From Megalopta genalis (Eukaryota > Arthropoda > Insecta > Hymenoptera > Halictidae): 64,000 bases of DNA. Numbering within the stretch: position 1 is the first letter of the stretch; each line of letters opens with the position of its first letter. The translations under genes and the position numbers were made by a program. Location of the stretch: positions 1-64,000 of the forward strand of contig NW_027477148.1 in the NCBI RefSeq assembly GCF_051020955.1. Reading direction: 5' to 3'. A model generated the notes under the pieces. It searched no databases, had not been told where the DNA came from, and saw only the letters and a program-made list of their open reading frames with translations. This document shows, piece by piece, positions 13,384 through 26,155 of this stretch.

Positions 13384-14274
13384 TTATACATTAGTTAGCT
13401 TCAACTGCATGCGAAACAAACGAGTTAGCTTCAAATCCAAACGAAACACATGATTTAGCTTCAAATAAATGCGAAGAAGAAGGCTTATCTTCGAATCCAT
13501 GCGTAACAAATGGTTTAGCTTTAAATACTTGTGATATACATGATTTAGCTTCAACTGCATGCGAAACAAACGAGTTAGCTTCAAATCCACGCGAATCACA
13601 TGATTTATCTTCAAATCAATGCGAAGTGGAAGCATTAGCTTCAAATCTATGCCAATCAAACAGTTTAGCTTCAAATACTTGTGATATACATGATTCAGCT
13701 TCAAATTCAGGCAAAACAAACGAGTTAGCTTCAAATCCATACGAAACACATGATTTAGCTTCAAATTCATTCGAAACACATTGTTTAGCTTCAAATCCAT
13801 GCGAAACAAATGGTTTAGCTTCAAATACTTGTGATATACATGATATAGCTTCAAATGGAGGTGAAACAAACGAGTTAGCTTCAAATACAAGAGAAACACA
13901 TGATTTAGCTTCAAATCAATGCGAAGTAGAAGGCTTAGCTTCAAATCAATGCGAATCAAATGCTTTAGCTTCAAATACTTGTGATATAAATGATTTAGCT
14001 TCAAATGCAGGCGAAATGAACGAGTTAGCTTCAGATCCACGCGAATCACATGATTTAGCTTCAAATTAATGCGAAGTAGAAGGCTTAGCTTCAAGTCCAA
14101 ACGAATCAAATGGTTTAGCTTCAAATACTTGTGATATACATGATTCAGCTTCAAATACAGGCAAAACAAACGAGTTAGCTTCAAATCCATGCGAAACACA
14201 TGATTTAGCTTCAAATTCATTCGAAGCACATTTTTTAGCTTCAAATCCATGCGAAACAAATAGTTTAGCTTCAA
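13384..14274 (-). other. Minus-strand open frame, 296 codons (copy 1)
   Basis: The frame spans almost six superunits of the LKLNHVFRMD kind and is bounded on both sides by D-variant units that give TAA or TAG on this strand. It crosses a mosaic join at about 13625, where sequence like 9.8 kb switches to sequence like 11.5 kb without changing frame, because the join is in 30-bp register. The 3842-bp duplication reproduces it at 17226-18116, and a related frame lies at 55455-56345. No family is recognised. Confidence 0.25.
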
Positions 14275-17225
14275 ATTCTTGTTCTATGCATGATTTAGCT
14301 TCAACTGCATGCGAGGAAAACACGTTAGCTTCACATCCAAGCTTAACACATGATTTAGCTTCAAATCAATGCGAAGTAGGAGGCTTATCTTCGAATCCAT
14401 GCGAAACAAATAGTTTAGTTTCAAATTCTTGTTTTATACATGATTTAGCTTCAACTGCGTGCGAAACAAACGAGTTAGCTTCAAATCCATTCGAAACACA
14501 TGATTTAGTCACAACTTCATTCGATAGAAATGGTTCACCTTAATATTCATGCGAATCAAATGGTTTAGTTTCAAATACTTGTGATATACATGATTTAGCT
14601 TCAACTGCATGCGAAACAAACGAGTTACTTTCAAATCCAAGCGAAACAAATGATTCAACTTCAAATCAATCCGAAGTAGAAGGCTTAGCTTCAAATCCAC
14701 GCGAAACAGATGGTTTAGCATCAAATTCTTGCTCTATACATGATTTAGCTTCAACTGCATGCGAAACAAACGAGTTAGCTTCAAATCCATGCGAAACACA
14801 TGATTTAGCTTAATATTCATGCGAAGCTAATGGTTTAGCTTCTAATACTTGTGATATACATGATTTAGTTTCTACTGCATGCGAACCAAACGTGATAGCT
14901 TCAAATCCAAGCCAAAGACATGATTTTGGTTCAAATCAATGCGAGGTAGAAGGATTAGCTTCAAATCCATGCGAAACACATGATTTATCTTCAAATTCAT
15001 TCGAAACACATTGTTTAGCTTTAAATCCTTCCGAAACAAGTAGTTTAGCTTCAAATTCTTGTTTTATACATGAATTAACTTCAACTGCAGGCAAAACAAA
15101 CGAGTTAGCTTCAAATCTGTGCGAAGCACATGATTTAGCATCAAATCATGCAGACGAAACAATCGAGTTAGCTTCAAATCCATTCGAAACACATGATTTA
15201 GGTTCAAATTCATTCGAAGCACATTGTTTAGCTTCAGATCCATGCGAAACAAATAGTTTAGCTTCAAATTCTTGTTTTATGCATGATTTAGCTTCAACTG
15301 CATGCGAAACAAACGAGTTAGCTTCAAATCCACGCGAGTCACATGATTTATCTTCAAATCAATGCGAAGTGGAAGCATTAGCTTCAAATCTATGCCAATC
15401 AAACAGTTTAGCTTCAAATACTTGTGATATACATGATTCAGCTTCAAATTCAGGCAAAACAAACGAGTTAGCTTCAAATCCATACGAAACACATGATTTA
15501 GCTTCAAATTCATTCGAAACACATTGTTTAGCTTCAAATCCATGCGAAACAAATGGTTTAGCTTCAAATACTTGTGATATACATGATATAGCTTCAAATG
15601 GATGTGAAACAAACGAGTTAGCTTCAAATACAAGAGAAACACATGATTTAGCTTCAAATCAATGCGAAGTAGAAGGCTTAGCTTCAAATCAATGCGAATC
15701 AAATGCTTTAGCTTCAAATACTTGTGATATAAATGATTTAGCTTCAAATGCAGGCGAAATGAACGAGTTAGCTTCAGATCCACGCGAATCACATGATTTA
15801 GCTTCAAATTAATGCGAAGTAGAAGGCTTAGCTTCAAGTCCAAACGAATCAAATGGTTTAGCTTCAAATACTTGTGATATACATGATTCAGCTTCAAATA
15901 CAGGCAAAACAAACGAGTTAGCTTCAAATCCACGCGAAACACATGATTTTGCTTCAAATTCATTCGAAGCACATTTTTTAGCTTCAAATCCATGCGAAAC
16001 AAATAGTTTAGCTTCAAATTCTTGTTCTATGCATGATTTAGCTTCAACTGCATGCGAAGAAAACACGTTAGCTTCACATCCAAGCGAAACACATGATTTA
16101 GCTTCAAATCAATGCGAAGTAGGAGGCTTATCTTCGAATCCATGCGAAACAAATAGTTTAGTTTCAAATTCTTGTTTTATACATGATTTAGCTTCAACTG
16201 CGTGCGAAACAAACGAGTTAGCTTCAAATCCATTCGAAACACATGATTTAGTCACAACTTCATTCGATAGAAATGGTTCACCTTAATATTCATGCGAATC
16301 AAATGGTTTAGTTTCAAATACTTGTGATATACATGATTTAGCTTCAACTGCATGCGAAACAAACGAGTTAGTTTCAAAACCATGCGAAACACATGATTTA
16401 CCTTCAAATCAATGAGAAGTAGAAGGCTTAGCTTCAAATCCATGCGAGACGAATGGATTAGCTTCAAATACTTGTTTTATACACGGATTAGCTTCAACTG
16501 CATTCGAAACAAACGAGTTAGCTTCAAAACCATGCGAAACACATGATTTACCTTCAAATCAATGCGAAGTAGAATGCTTAGCACCAAATCAATGTGAAAC
16601 AAATTGTTTAGCATTAAATACTTGTGATATACATGATTCAGTTTCAACGTCATGCGAAACAAACGAGTTAGCTTCAAATCCCAGCTTAGCACATCATTCA
16701 ATTTCAAATCAAAGCGAAGTACAATGCTTAGCATCAAATCCATGCCAAACAAATGGTTCAGCTTCAAATACTTCTGATATACACGGTTTAGCTTCAACTG
16801 CATTCGAAACAAACGAGTTAGTTTCAAAACCATGCGAAACACATGATTTACCTTCAAATCAATGCGAAGTAGAAGGCTTAGCTTCAAATCTATGCGAAAC
16901 AAATGGTTTAGCTTCAAATACTTGTGATATACATGATTTAGCTTCAGCTGCATGCGAAAAAAATGAGTTAGCCTCAAATCCAAGCGAGACACATGATTCA
17001 GCTTCAAATCAATGCGAAGTAGACGGCTTAGCTTCAAATCCATGCGAAACAAATAGTTCAGCTTCAAATACTTGTGATATACATGATTTAGCTTCAACTC
17101 TAAGCGAAACTAACGAGTTAGCTTCAAACCATGCGGAACACATGATTTAGCTACAAATCAATGCGAACAGGAAGGCTTAGTTTCAAATTCATGCGAAACG
17201 AATAGTTTAGCTTCATATACTTGTT

Positions 17226-18116
17226 TTATACATTAGTTAGCTTCAACTGCATGCGAAACAAACGAGTTAGCTTCAAATCCAAACGAAACACATGATTTAG
17301 CTTCAAATAAATGCGAAGAAGAAGGCTTATCTTCGAATCCATGCGTAACAAATGGTTTAGCTTTAAATACTTGTGATATACATGATTTAGCTTCAACTGC
17401 ATGCGAAACAAACGAGTTAGCTTCAAATCCACGCGAATCACATGATTTATCTTCAAATCAATGCGAAGTGGAAGCATTAGCTTCAAATCTATGCCAATCA
17501 AACAGTTTAGCTTCAAATACTTGTGATATACATGATTCAGCTTCAAATTCAGGCAAAACAAACGAGTTAGCTTCAAATCCATACGAAACACATGATTTAG
17601 CTTCAAATTCATTCGAAACACATTGTTTAGCTTCAAATCCATGCGAAACAAATGGTTTAGCTTCAAATACTTGTGATATACATGATATAGCTTCAAATGG
17701 AGGTGAAACAAACGAGTTAGCTTCAAATACAAGAGAAACACATGATTTAGCTTCAAATCAATGCGAAGTAGAAGGCTTAGCTTCAAATCAATGCGAATCA
17801 AATGCTTTAGCTTCAAATACTTGTGATATAAATGATTTAGCTTCAAATGCAGGCGAAATGAACGAGTTAGCTTCAGATCCACGCGAATCACATGATTTAG
17901 CTTCAAATTAATGCGAAGTAGAAGGCTTAGCTTCAAGTCCAAACGAATCAAATGGTTTAGCTTCAAATACTTGTGATATACATGATTCAGCTTCAAATAC
18001 AGGCAAAACAAACGAGTTAGCTTCAAATCCATGCGAAACACATGATTTAGCTTCAAATTCATTCGAAGCACATTTTTTAGCTTCAAATCCATGCGAAACA
18101 AATAGTTTAGCTTCAA
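17226..18116 (-). other. Minus-strand open frame, 296 codons (copy 2)
   Basis: This is the duplicate of the frame at 13384-14274, at an offset of exactly 3842, and its translation looks identical. It has the same TTG opening and the same D-variant stop. Its existence follows from the segmental duplication and adds no independent support for coding. Confidence 0.22.
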
Positions 18117-18483
18117 ATTCTTGTTCTATGCATGATTTAGCTTCAACTGCATGCGAGGAAAACACGTTAGCTTCACATCCAAGCTTAACACATGATTTAG
18201 CTTCAAATCAATGCGAAGTAGGAGGCTTATCTTCGAATCCATGCGAGACAAATAGTTTAGTTTCAAATTCTTGTTTTATACATGATTTAGCTTCAACTGC
18301 GTGCGAAACAAACGAGTTAGCTTCAAATCCATTCGAAACACATGATTTAGTCACAACTTCATTCGATAGAAATGGTTCACCTTAATATTCATGCGAATCA
18401 AATGGTTTAGTTTCAAATACTTGTGATATACATGATTTAGCTTCAACTGCATGCGAAACAAACGAGTTACTTTCAAATCCAAG

Positions 18484-19528
18484 CGAAACAAATGATTCAA
18501 CTTCAAATCAATCCGAAGTAGAAGGCTTAGCTTCAAATCCACGCGAAACAGATGGTTTAGCATCAAATTCTTGCTCTATACATGATTTAGCTTCAACTGC
18601 ATGCGAAACAAACGAGTTAGCTTCAAATCCATGCGAAACACATGATTTAGCTTCAAATCAATGCTAAGTAGAAGGCTTAGTTTCAAATCCATGAGAAACA
18701 AATGGTTTGGCTTCAAATAATAGTGATATAGATGAGGTAGCTTCAACTGCATGCGAAACAATCGAGTTAGCTTCAAATCCATGCGAAACACATGATTTAG
18801 CTTCAAATAAATGCGAAGTGGAAGGCTTAGACCCAAATCCACGCGAAACAGATGGTTTAGCATCAAATTCTTGTTTTATACATGGTTTAGCTTCAACTGC
18901 ATGCGAAAGAAACGAGTTAGCTTCAAATCCATACGAAACACATGATTTAGCTTCAAATCAGTGCTAAGTAGAAGGCTTAGTTTCAAATCCATGAGAAAGA
19001 TATGGTTTAGCTTCAAATACTTGTGATATAAATGATTTAGCTTCTAATGCAGGCGAAATGAACGACTTAGCTTCAAATCCACGCGAACTACATGATTTAG
19101 CTTCAAATCAATGCGAAGTAGAATGCTTATCTTCGAATCCATGCGAAATAAATGGTTTAGCTTCATATACTTGTGATATACATGATATAGCTTCAAATGC
19201 AGGTGAAACAAACGAGTTAGCTTCAAATCCATGCGACACACATGATTTAGCTTCAAATCAGTGCGAAGTAGAAGGCTTATCTTCGAATCCATGCGAAACA
19301 ATTGGTTTATCTTCAAATACTTGTGATATACATGATTTAGCTTCAACTGCATGCGAAACAAACGAGTTAGAATCAAATCCATGCAAAAAACATGATTTAG
19401 TTTCAAATCAATGCGACCTAGACGGTTTCGCTTCTAATCCAAGCGAAACACATGATTTAGCTTCAAATCAATGCGATGTAGAAGGTTTTGCTTCAAATCC
19501 ATGAGTAACAAATGATTTAGCATCAAAC
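18484..19528. repeat. Module shared with 56563-57606
   Basis: This segment matches the region 38079 bases to the right, including private variants such as CCATGAGAAAG, AATAGTGATATAG and CCTAGACGG. It is a long-range duplication within the array and links the left diverged segment to the one near 57.4 kb. Confidence 0.82.
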
Positions 19529-20640
19529 ACTTGCGATATAAGTGATATAGCTTCAAATGCAGGCGAAACTAACGAGTTACCTACAAATCCATGCGAAACA
19601 CATGATTTAGCTGCAAATCAATCCTCTGTAGAAGGTTAAGTTTCAAATCCATGCGAAACATATGATTTAGGTTCAGATACTTGCGATATAAGTGATATAG
19701 CTTCGAATTCAGACGAAACAAACGACTTAGCTTCGAATCAATACGATGTAGAAGGTTTAGCTTCAAACCCATACGATGTAGAATGTTTAGCTTCAAATCC
19801 ATGCGAAACAAATGAGTTAGCTTCAAATCAATACGATGTAGAAGGTTTAGCTCCAAATCCATGCGAAACAAATGATTTGTCTTCAAACACTTGCGATATA
19901 AGTGATATAGCATCAAATGCAGACGAATCAAACGAGTTAGCTTCAAAATCCATGCGAAACACATCATTTATCGTTAAATCCATGCGAAGTAGAAGGCTTA
20001 GCTTCTAATCCATGCGAAACAAATGATTTAGGTTCAGATACTTGCGATATAAGTGATGTAGCTTCAAATGCAGGAGAAACAATCGAGTTAGAATCAAATC
20101 CATGCAAAAAACATGATTTAGTTTCAAATCAATGCGACGTAGACGGTTTCGCTTCTAATCCAAGCAAAACACATGATTTAGCTTCAAATCAATGCGATAC
20201 AGAAGGTTTAGCTTCAAATTCATGAGAAACAAATGATTTAGCATCAATCACTTGGGATATAAGTGATATAGCTTCAAAAGCAGACGAATCAAACGCGTTA
20301 GCTTCAAAATCCATGCGATACACATAATTTAGCTTTAAATCCATGCGAAGTAGAAGGCTTAGCTTCAAATCCATGCGAAACAAATGATTTAGGTTCAGAT
20401 ACTTGCGATATAAGTGATGTAGCTTCAAATGCTGGAGAAACGAACGAGTTAGAATCAAATCCATGCAAAAAACATGATTTAGTTTCAAATCAATGCGACG
20501 TAGACGGTTTAGCTTCAAATCCAAGCGAAACACATGATTTAGCTTCAAATCAATGCGATGTAGAAGGTTTAGCTTCAAATCCATGAGAAACAAATAATTT
20601 AGCATCAAACACTTGGGATATAAGTGATATAGCTTCAACT
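19371..20640. repeat. Most diverged satellite segment, 360-bp sub-period
   Basis: Units here differ from the rest: D units read GCGATATAAGTGATATA, B units read GATGTAGAAGGTTTA, and several units have an extra base (TTCAAAATCCATGCG near 19943 and 20305). A GAATCAAATCCATGC unit recurs at about 19371, 20091 and 20451, a spacing of 720 and then 360. The strand and unit register are unchanged. This looks like an older or separately evolving subfamily; related sequence returns at 57.44-58.02 kb. Confidence 0.82.
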
Positions 20641-21109
20641 GCATGCGAAACAAACGAGTTAGCTTCAAATCCCCGTGAAACACATGATTCAGTTTCAAAT
20701 TAAAGTGAAGTAGAAGGCTTAGCTGCAAATCCATGCCAAACAAATGGTTCAGCTTCAAATACTTGTGATATACATGATTTAGCTTCAACTGTATGCAAAA
20801 CAAACGAGTTAGTTTCAAAACCATGCGAAACACATGATTTACCTTCAAATCAATGAGAAGTAGAAGGCTTAGCTTCAAATCCATGCGAGACGAATGGATT
20901 AGCTTCAAATACTTGTTTTATACACGGATTAGCTTCAACTGCATTCGAAACAAACGAGTTAGCTTCAAAACCATGCGAAACACATGATTTACCTTCAAAT
21001 CAATGCGAAGTAGAATGCTTAGCACCAAATCAATGTGAAACAAATTGTTTAGCATTAAATACTTGTGATATACATGATTTAGCTTAAGCTGCATGCGAAA
21101 AAAATGAGT

Positions 21110-21709
21110 TAGCCTCAAATCCAAGCGAGACACATGATTCAGCTTCAAATCAATGCGAAGTAGACGGCTTAGCTTCACATCCATGCGAAACAAATGGTTT
21201 AGCTTCAAATACTCGTGATATAAATGATTTAGTTTCAACAGCAAGCGAAACAAACGAGTTAACTTCACATCCATGCGAAACAAATGATTTAGCTTCAAAT
21301 CCATTCGAAGCACATGGTTTAGCTTAATATTCATGCGGGACAAATGTTACTGCTTCAAATACTTGTGACATACATGATTTAGCTTCAACTGCATGCGAAA
21401 CAAACGTGCTAGCCTCAAATCCAAGCGAGACACATGATTCAGCTTCAAATCAATGCGAAGTAGACGGCTTAGCTTCACATCCATGCGAAACAAATGGTTT
21501 AGCTTCAAATACTTGTGATATAAATGATTTAGTTTCAACAGCAAGCGAAACAAACGAGTTAACTTCACATCCATGCGAAACAAATGATTTAGCTTCAAAT
21601 CCATTCGAAGCACATGGTTTAGCTTAATATTCATGCGGGACAAATGTTACTGCTTCAAATACTTGTGACATACATGATTTAGCTTCAACTGCATGCGAAA
21701 CAAACGTGC
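21110..21709. repeat. 300-bp tandem duplication
   Basis: Bases 21110-21409 and 21410-21709 match almost perfectly; one difference is ACTCG at 21211 against ACTTG at 21511. Two superunits were duplicated in register. Both copies contain a rare unit reading GGGACAAATGTTACTGC near 21336 and 21636, which occurs nowhere else that I noticed. Confidence 0.9.
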
Positions 21710-21724
21710 TAGCCTCAAATCCAA

Positions 21725-23430
21725 GCGAAACACATGATTTAGCTACAAATCAATGCGAAGTAGACGGCTTAGCTTCAAATGCATGCGAATCAAATGTTTT
21801 AGCTTCAAATGCTTGTGATATACATGATTTAGCTTCGACTGCATGCGAAACAAACGAGTTAGCTTCAAATCCCCGTGAAACACATGACTCAGTTTCAAAT
21901 CAAAGTGAAGTAGAAGGCTTAGCTGCAAATCCATGCCAAACAAATGGTTCAGCTTCAAATACTTGTGATATACATGATTTAGCTTCAACTGTATGCAAAA
22001 CAAACGAGTTAACTTCACATCCATGCGAAACACATGATTTAACTTCAAATTCATGCGAAGTAGAAGGCTTACCTTCAAATCCATGCGAAACGAATGGTTT
22101 AGCTTCAAATACTTGTTTTATACACGGATTAGCTTCAACTGCATTCGAAACAAACGAGTTAGTTTCAAAACCATGCGAAACACATGATTTACCTTCAAAT
22201 CAATGAGAAGTAGAAGGCTTAGCTTCAAATCCACGCGAAACAAATGGTTTAGCTTCAAATACTTGTGGTATACACGATTTAGCTTCAACTACATGCGAAA
22301 CAAACGAGTTAGATTCAAATCCAAGCGAACACGTGATTCAGATTCAAATCAATGCCAACTAGAAGGCTTAGTTTCAAATCCATGCGAAACGAATAGTTTA
22401 GCTTCAAATTCTCGTTTTATACATTACTTAGCTTCAACTACATGCGAAACAAACGAGTTAGATTCAAATCCAAGCGAACACGTGATTCAGATTCAAATCA
22501 ATGCGAAGTAGAAGGCTTAGCTTCAAATCCAGGCGTAACAAATGGTTTAGCTTCAGATACTTGTGATAAACATGATTTAGCTTCAACTGGATGCGAAACA
22601 AACGAGATGGCTACATGTCCATGCGAAACACAAGATTTAGATTCAAATTCATTCGAAACACGTGGTTTAACTTATTATTCATGCCAAACAAATAGTTCAG
22701 CTTCAAATACTTGTGATATACATGATTTATCTTCAACTGCATGCGAAAGAAACGAGTCAGCTTCAAATCCATGCGGAACACATGATTTAGCTTCAAATAA
22801 ATGCGAAGTAGAAGGCTTATCTTCGAATCCACGCGTAACAAATGGTTTAGCTTTAAATACTTGTGATATACATCATTTAGCTTCAACTGCATTCGAAACA
22901 AACGAGTTAGCTTCAAATCCAAGCGAACACATGATTCAGTTCAAATCAATGCGAAGTAGACGGCTTAGCTTCAAATCCATGCGAAACAAATGGTTTAGCT
23001 TCAAATACTTGTGATATAAATGATTTACCTTCAACTGCATGCGAAACAAACGAGTTAGCTTCAAATCCAAGCGAAACACATGATTCAGCTTCAAATCAAA
23101 GTGAAGTAGAAGGCTTAGCTGCAAATCCATGCCAAACAAATGGTTCAGCTTCAAATACTTGTGATATACATGATTTAGCTTCAACTGTATGCAAAACAAA
23201 CGAGTTAACTTCACATCCATGCGAAACACATGATTTAACTTCAAATTCATGCGAAGTAGAAGGCTTACATTCAAATCCATGCGAAACGAATGGTTTAGCT
23301 TCAAATACTTGTTTTATACACGGATTAGCTTCAACTGCATTCGAAACAAACGAGTTAGTTTCAAAACCATGCGAAACACATGATTTACCTTCAAATCAAT
23401 GAGAAGTAGAAGGCTTAGCTTCAAATCCAT
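21725..23430. repeat. Module duplicated at 26156-28011
   Basis: The offset to the second copy is 4431 up to about 22790 and 4581 after that, because the second copy has one extra 150-bp superunit at about 27222-27371. Shared private variants include GCGAACACGTGATTC and GAGATGGCTACATG, the latter found only in this part of the array. Confidence 0.85.
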
Positions 23431-24175
23431 GCGAGACGAATGGATTAGCTTCAAATACTTGTTTTATACACGGATTAGCTTCAACTGCATTCGAAACAAA
23501 CGAGTTAGCTTCAAAACCATGCGAAACACATGATTTACCTTCAAATCAATGCGATGTAGAAGGTTTAGCTTCATATCTATGCGAAACAAATGATTTAGCT
23601 TCAAATACTTGTGATATAAATGATTTACCTTCAACTGCATGCGAAACAAACGAGTTAGCTTCAAATCCAAGCGAACACATGATTCAGTTCAAATCAATGC
23701 GAAGTAGACGGCTTAGCTTCAAATCCATGCGAAACAAATGGTTTAGCTTCAAATACTTGTGATATAAATTATTTACCTTCAACTGCATGCGAAACAAACG
23801 AGTTAGCTTCAAATCCAAGCGAAACACATGATTCAGCTTCAAATCAAAGTGAAGTAGAAGGCTTAGCTGCAAATCCATGCCAAACAAATGGTTCAGCTTC
23901 AAATACTTGTGATATACATGATTTAGCTTCAACTGTATGCAAAACAAACGAGTTAACTTCACATCCATGCGAAACACATGATTTAACTTCAAATTCATGC
24001 GAAGTAGAAGGCTTACCTTCAAATCCATGCGAAACGAACGGTTTAGCTTCAAATACTTGTTTTATACACGGATTAGCTTCAACTGCATTCGAAACAAACG
24101 AGTTAGTTTCAAAACCATGCGAAACACATGATTTACCTTCAAATCAATGAGAAGTAGAAGGCTTAGCTTCAACTA
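22906..24175. repeat. 748-bp tandem duplication, second copy partial
   Basis: The sequence AAGCGAACACATGATTC begins at 22921 and at 23669. The two copies match for about 520 bases before the second one ends at about 24175. The period is five superunits minus two, and both missing bases lie in one unit (GCGAACACATG and CAGTTCAAATC). Confidence 0.84.
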
Positions 24176-25300
24176 CATGCGAAACAAACGAGTTAGATTC
24201 AAATCCAAGCGAACACGTGATTCAGATTCAAATCAATGCCAACTAGAAGGCTTAGTTTCAAATCCATGCGAAACGAATAGTTTAGCTTCAAATTCTCGTT
24301 GAATAGATTACTTAGCTTCAACTACATGCGAAACAAACGAGTTAGATTCAAATCCAAGCGAACACGTGATTCAGATTCAAATCAATGCGAAGTAGAAGGC
24401 TTAGCTTCAAATCCAGGCGTAACAAATGGTTTAGCTTCAGATACTTGTGATAAACATGATTTAGCTTCAACTGGATGCCAAACAAACGAGATGGCTACAT
24501 GTCCATGCGAAACACAAGATTTAGATTCAAATTCATTCGAAAAACGTGGTTTAACTTATTATTCATGCCAAACAAATAGTTCAGCTTCAAATACTTGTGA
24601 TATACATGATTTAGCTTCAACTCTACGCGAAACTAACGAGTTAGCTTCAAACCATGCGGAACACATGATTTAGCTACAAATCAATGCGAACAGGAAGGCT
24701 TAGTTTCAAATTCATGCGAAACGAATAGTTTAGCTTCATATACTTGTTTTATACATTACTTAGCTTCAACTGCATGCGAAACAAACGAGTTAGCTTCAAA
24801 TCCAAACGAAACACATGATTTAGCTTCAAATAAATGCGAAGTAGAAGGCTTATCTTCGAATCCATGCGTAACAAATGGTTTAGCTTTAAATACTTTTGAT
24901 ATACATGATTTAGCTTCAACTGCATGCGAAACAAACGAGTTAGTTTCAAATCCCCGTGAAACACATGATTCAGTTTCAAATTAAAGTGAAGTAGAAGGCT
25001 TAGCTGCAAATCCATGCCAAACAAATGGTTCAGCTTCAAATACTTGTGATATACATGATTTAGCTTCAACTGTATGCAAAACAAACGAGTTAACTTCACA
25101 TCCATGCGAAACACATGATTTAACTTCAAATTCATGCGAAGTAGAAGGCTTACCTTCAAATCCATGCGAAACGAATGGTTTAGCTTCAAATACTTGTTTT
25201 ATACACGGATTAGCTTCAACTGCATTCGAAACAAACGAGTTAGTTTCAAAACCATGCGAAACACATGATTTACCTTCAAATCAATGAGAAGTAGAAGGCT
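24170..25300. repeat. Module duplicated at 28063-29200
   Basis: The two segments match at an offset of 3893 up to about 24950, where the right copy begins to show one-base indels. Shared marks include GAATAGTTTAGC followed by AAATTCTCGTT, and CTCTACGCGAAAC. Confidence 0.8.
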
Positions 25301-26155
25301 TAGCTTCAAATCCATGCGAGACGAATGGATTAGCTTCAAATACTTGTTTTATACACGGATTAGCTTCAACTGCATTCGAAACAAACGAGTTAGCTTCAAA
25401 ACCATGCGAAACACATGATTTACCTTCAAATCAATGTGAAGTAGAATGCTTAGCACCAAATCAATGTGAAACAAATTGTTTAGCATTAAATACTTGTGAT
25501 ATACATGATTCAGTTTCAACGTCATGCGAAACAAACGAGTTAGCTTCAAATCCCAGCTTAGCACATCATTCAATTTCAAATCAAAGCGAAGTACAATGCT
25601 TAGCTTCAAATCCATGCCAAACAAATGGTTCAGCTTCAAATACTTGTGATATACACGGTTTAGCTTCAACTGCATTCGAAACAAACGAGTTAGTTTCAAA
25701 ACCATGCGAAACACATGATTTACCTTCAAATCAATGCGAAGTAGAAGGCTTATCTTCGAATCCATGCGTAACAAATGGTTTAGCTTTAAATACTTTTGAT
25801 ATACATGATTTAGCTTCAACTGCATGCGAAACAAACGAGTTAGTTTCAAATCCCCGTGAAACACATGATTCAGTTTCAAATTAAAGTGTAGTAGAAGGCT
25901 TAGCTGCAAATCCATGCCAAACAAATGGTTCAGCTTCAAATACTTGTGATATACATGATTTAGCTTCAACTGTATGCAAAACAAACGAGTTAACTTCACA
26001 TCCATGCGAAACACATGATTTAACTTCAAATTCATGCGAAGTAGAAGGCTTACCTTCAAATCCATGCGAAACAAATGGTTTAGCTTCAAATACTTGTGAT
26101 ATAAATGATTTAGTTTCAACAGCAAGCGAAACAAACGAGTTAACTTCACATCCAT

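Larger units (their letters stand above)
10924..18607. repeat. 3842-bp module in two tandem copies
   Basis: Copy one is about 10924-14765 and copy two about 14766-18607, with the match running on to about 18652. They are nearly identical; one visible difference is GCGAGTCAC near 15337. The period equals 128 units of 30 plus two, explained by one 33-bp unit and one 29-bp unit. The near identity implies a recent duplication. It begins inside the second long module, so it postdates that module. Confidence 0.88.

Noticed and set aside
22203..22511. Arg/Lys-rich plus-strand frame (MRSRRLSFKS) as a basic protein gene
   Set aside because: It is a shifted reading of the same satellite after a TGA-type unit, open because local variants remove the usual stop. 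It repeats at 26634 and 27980 only through duplication.
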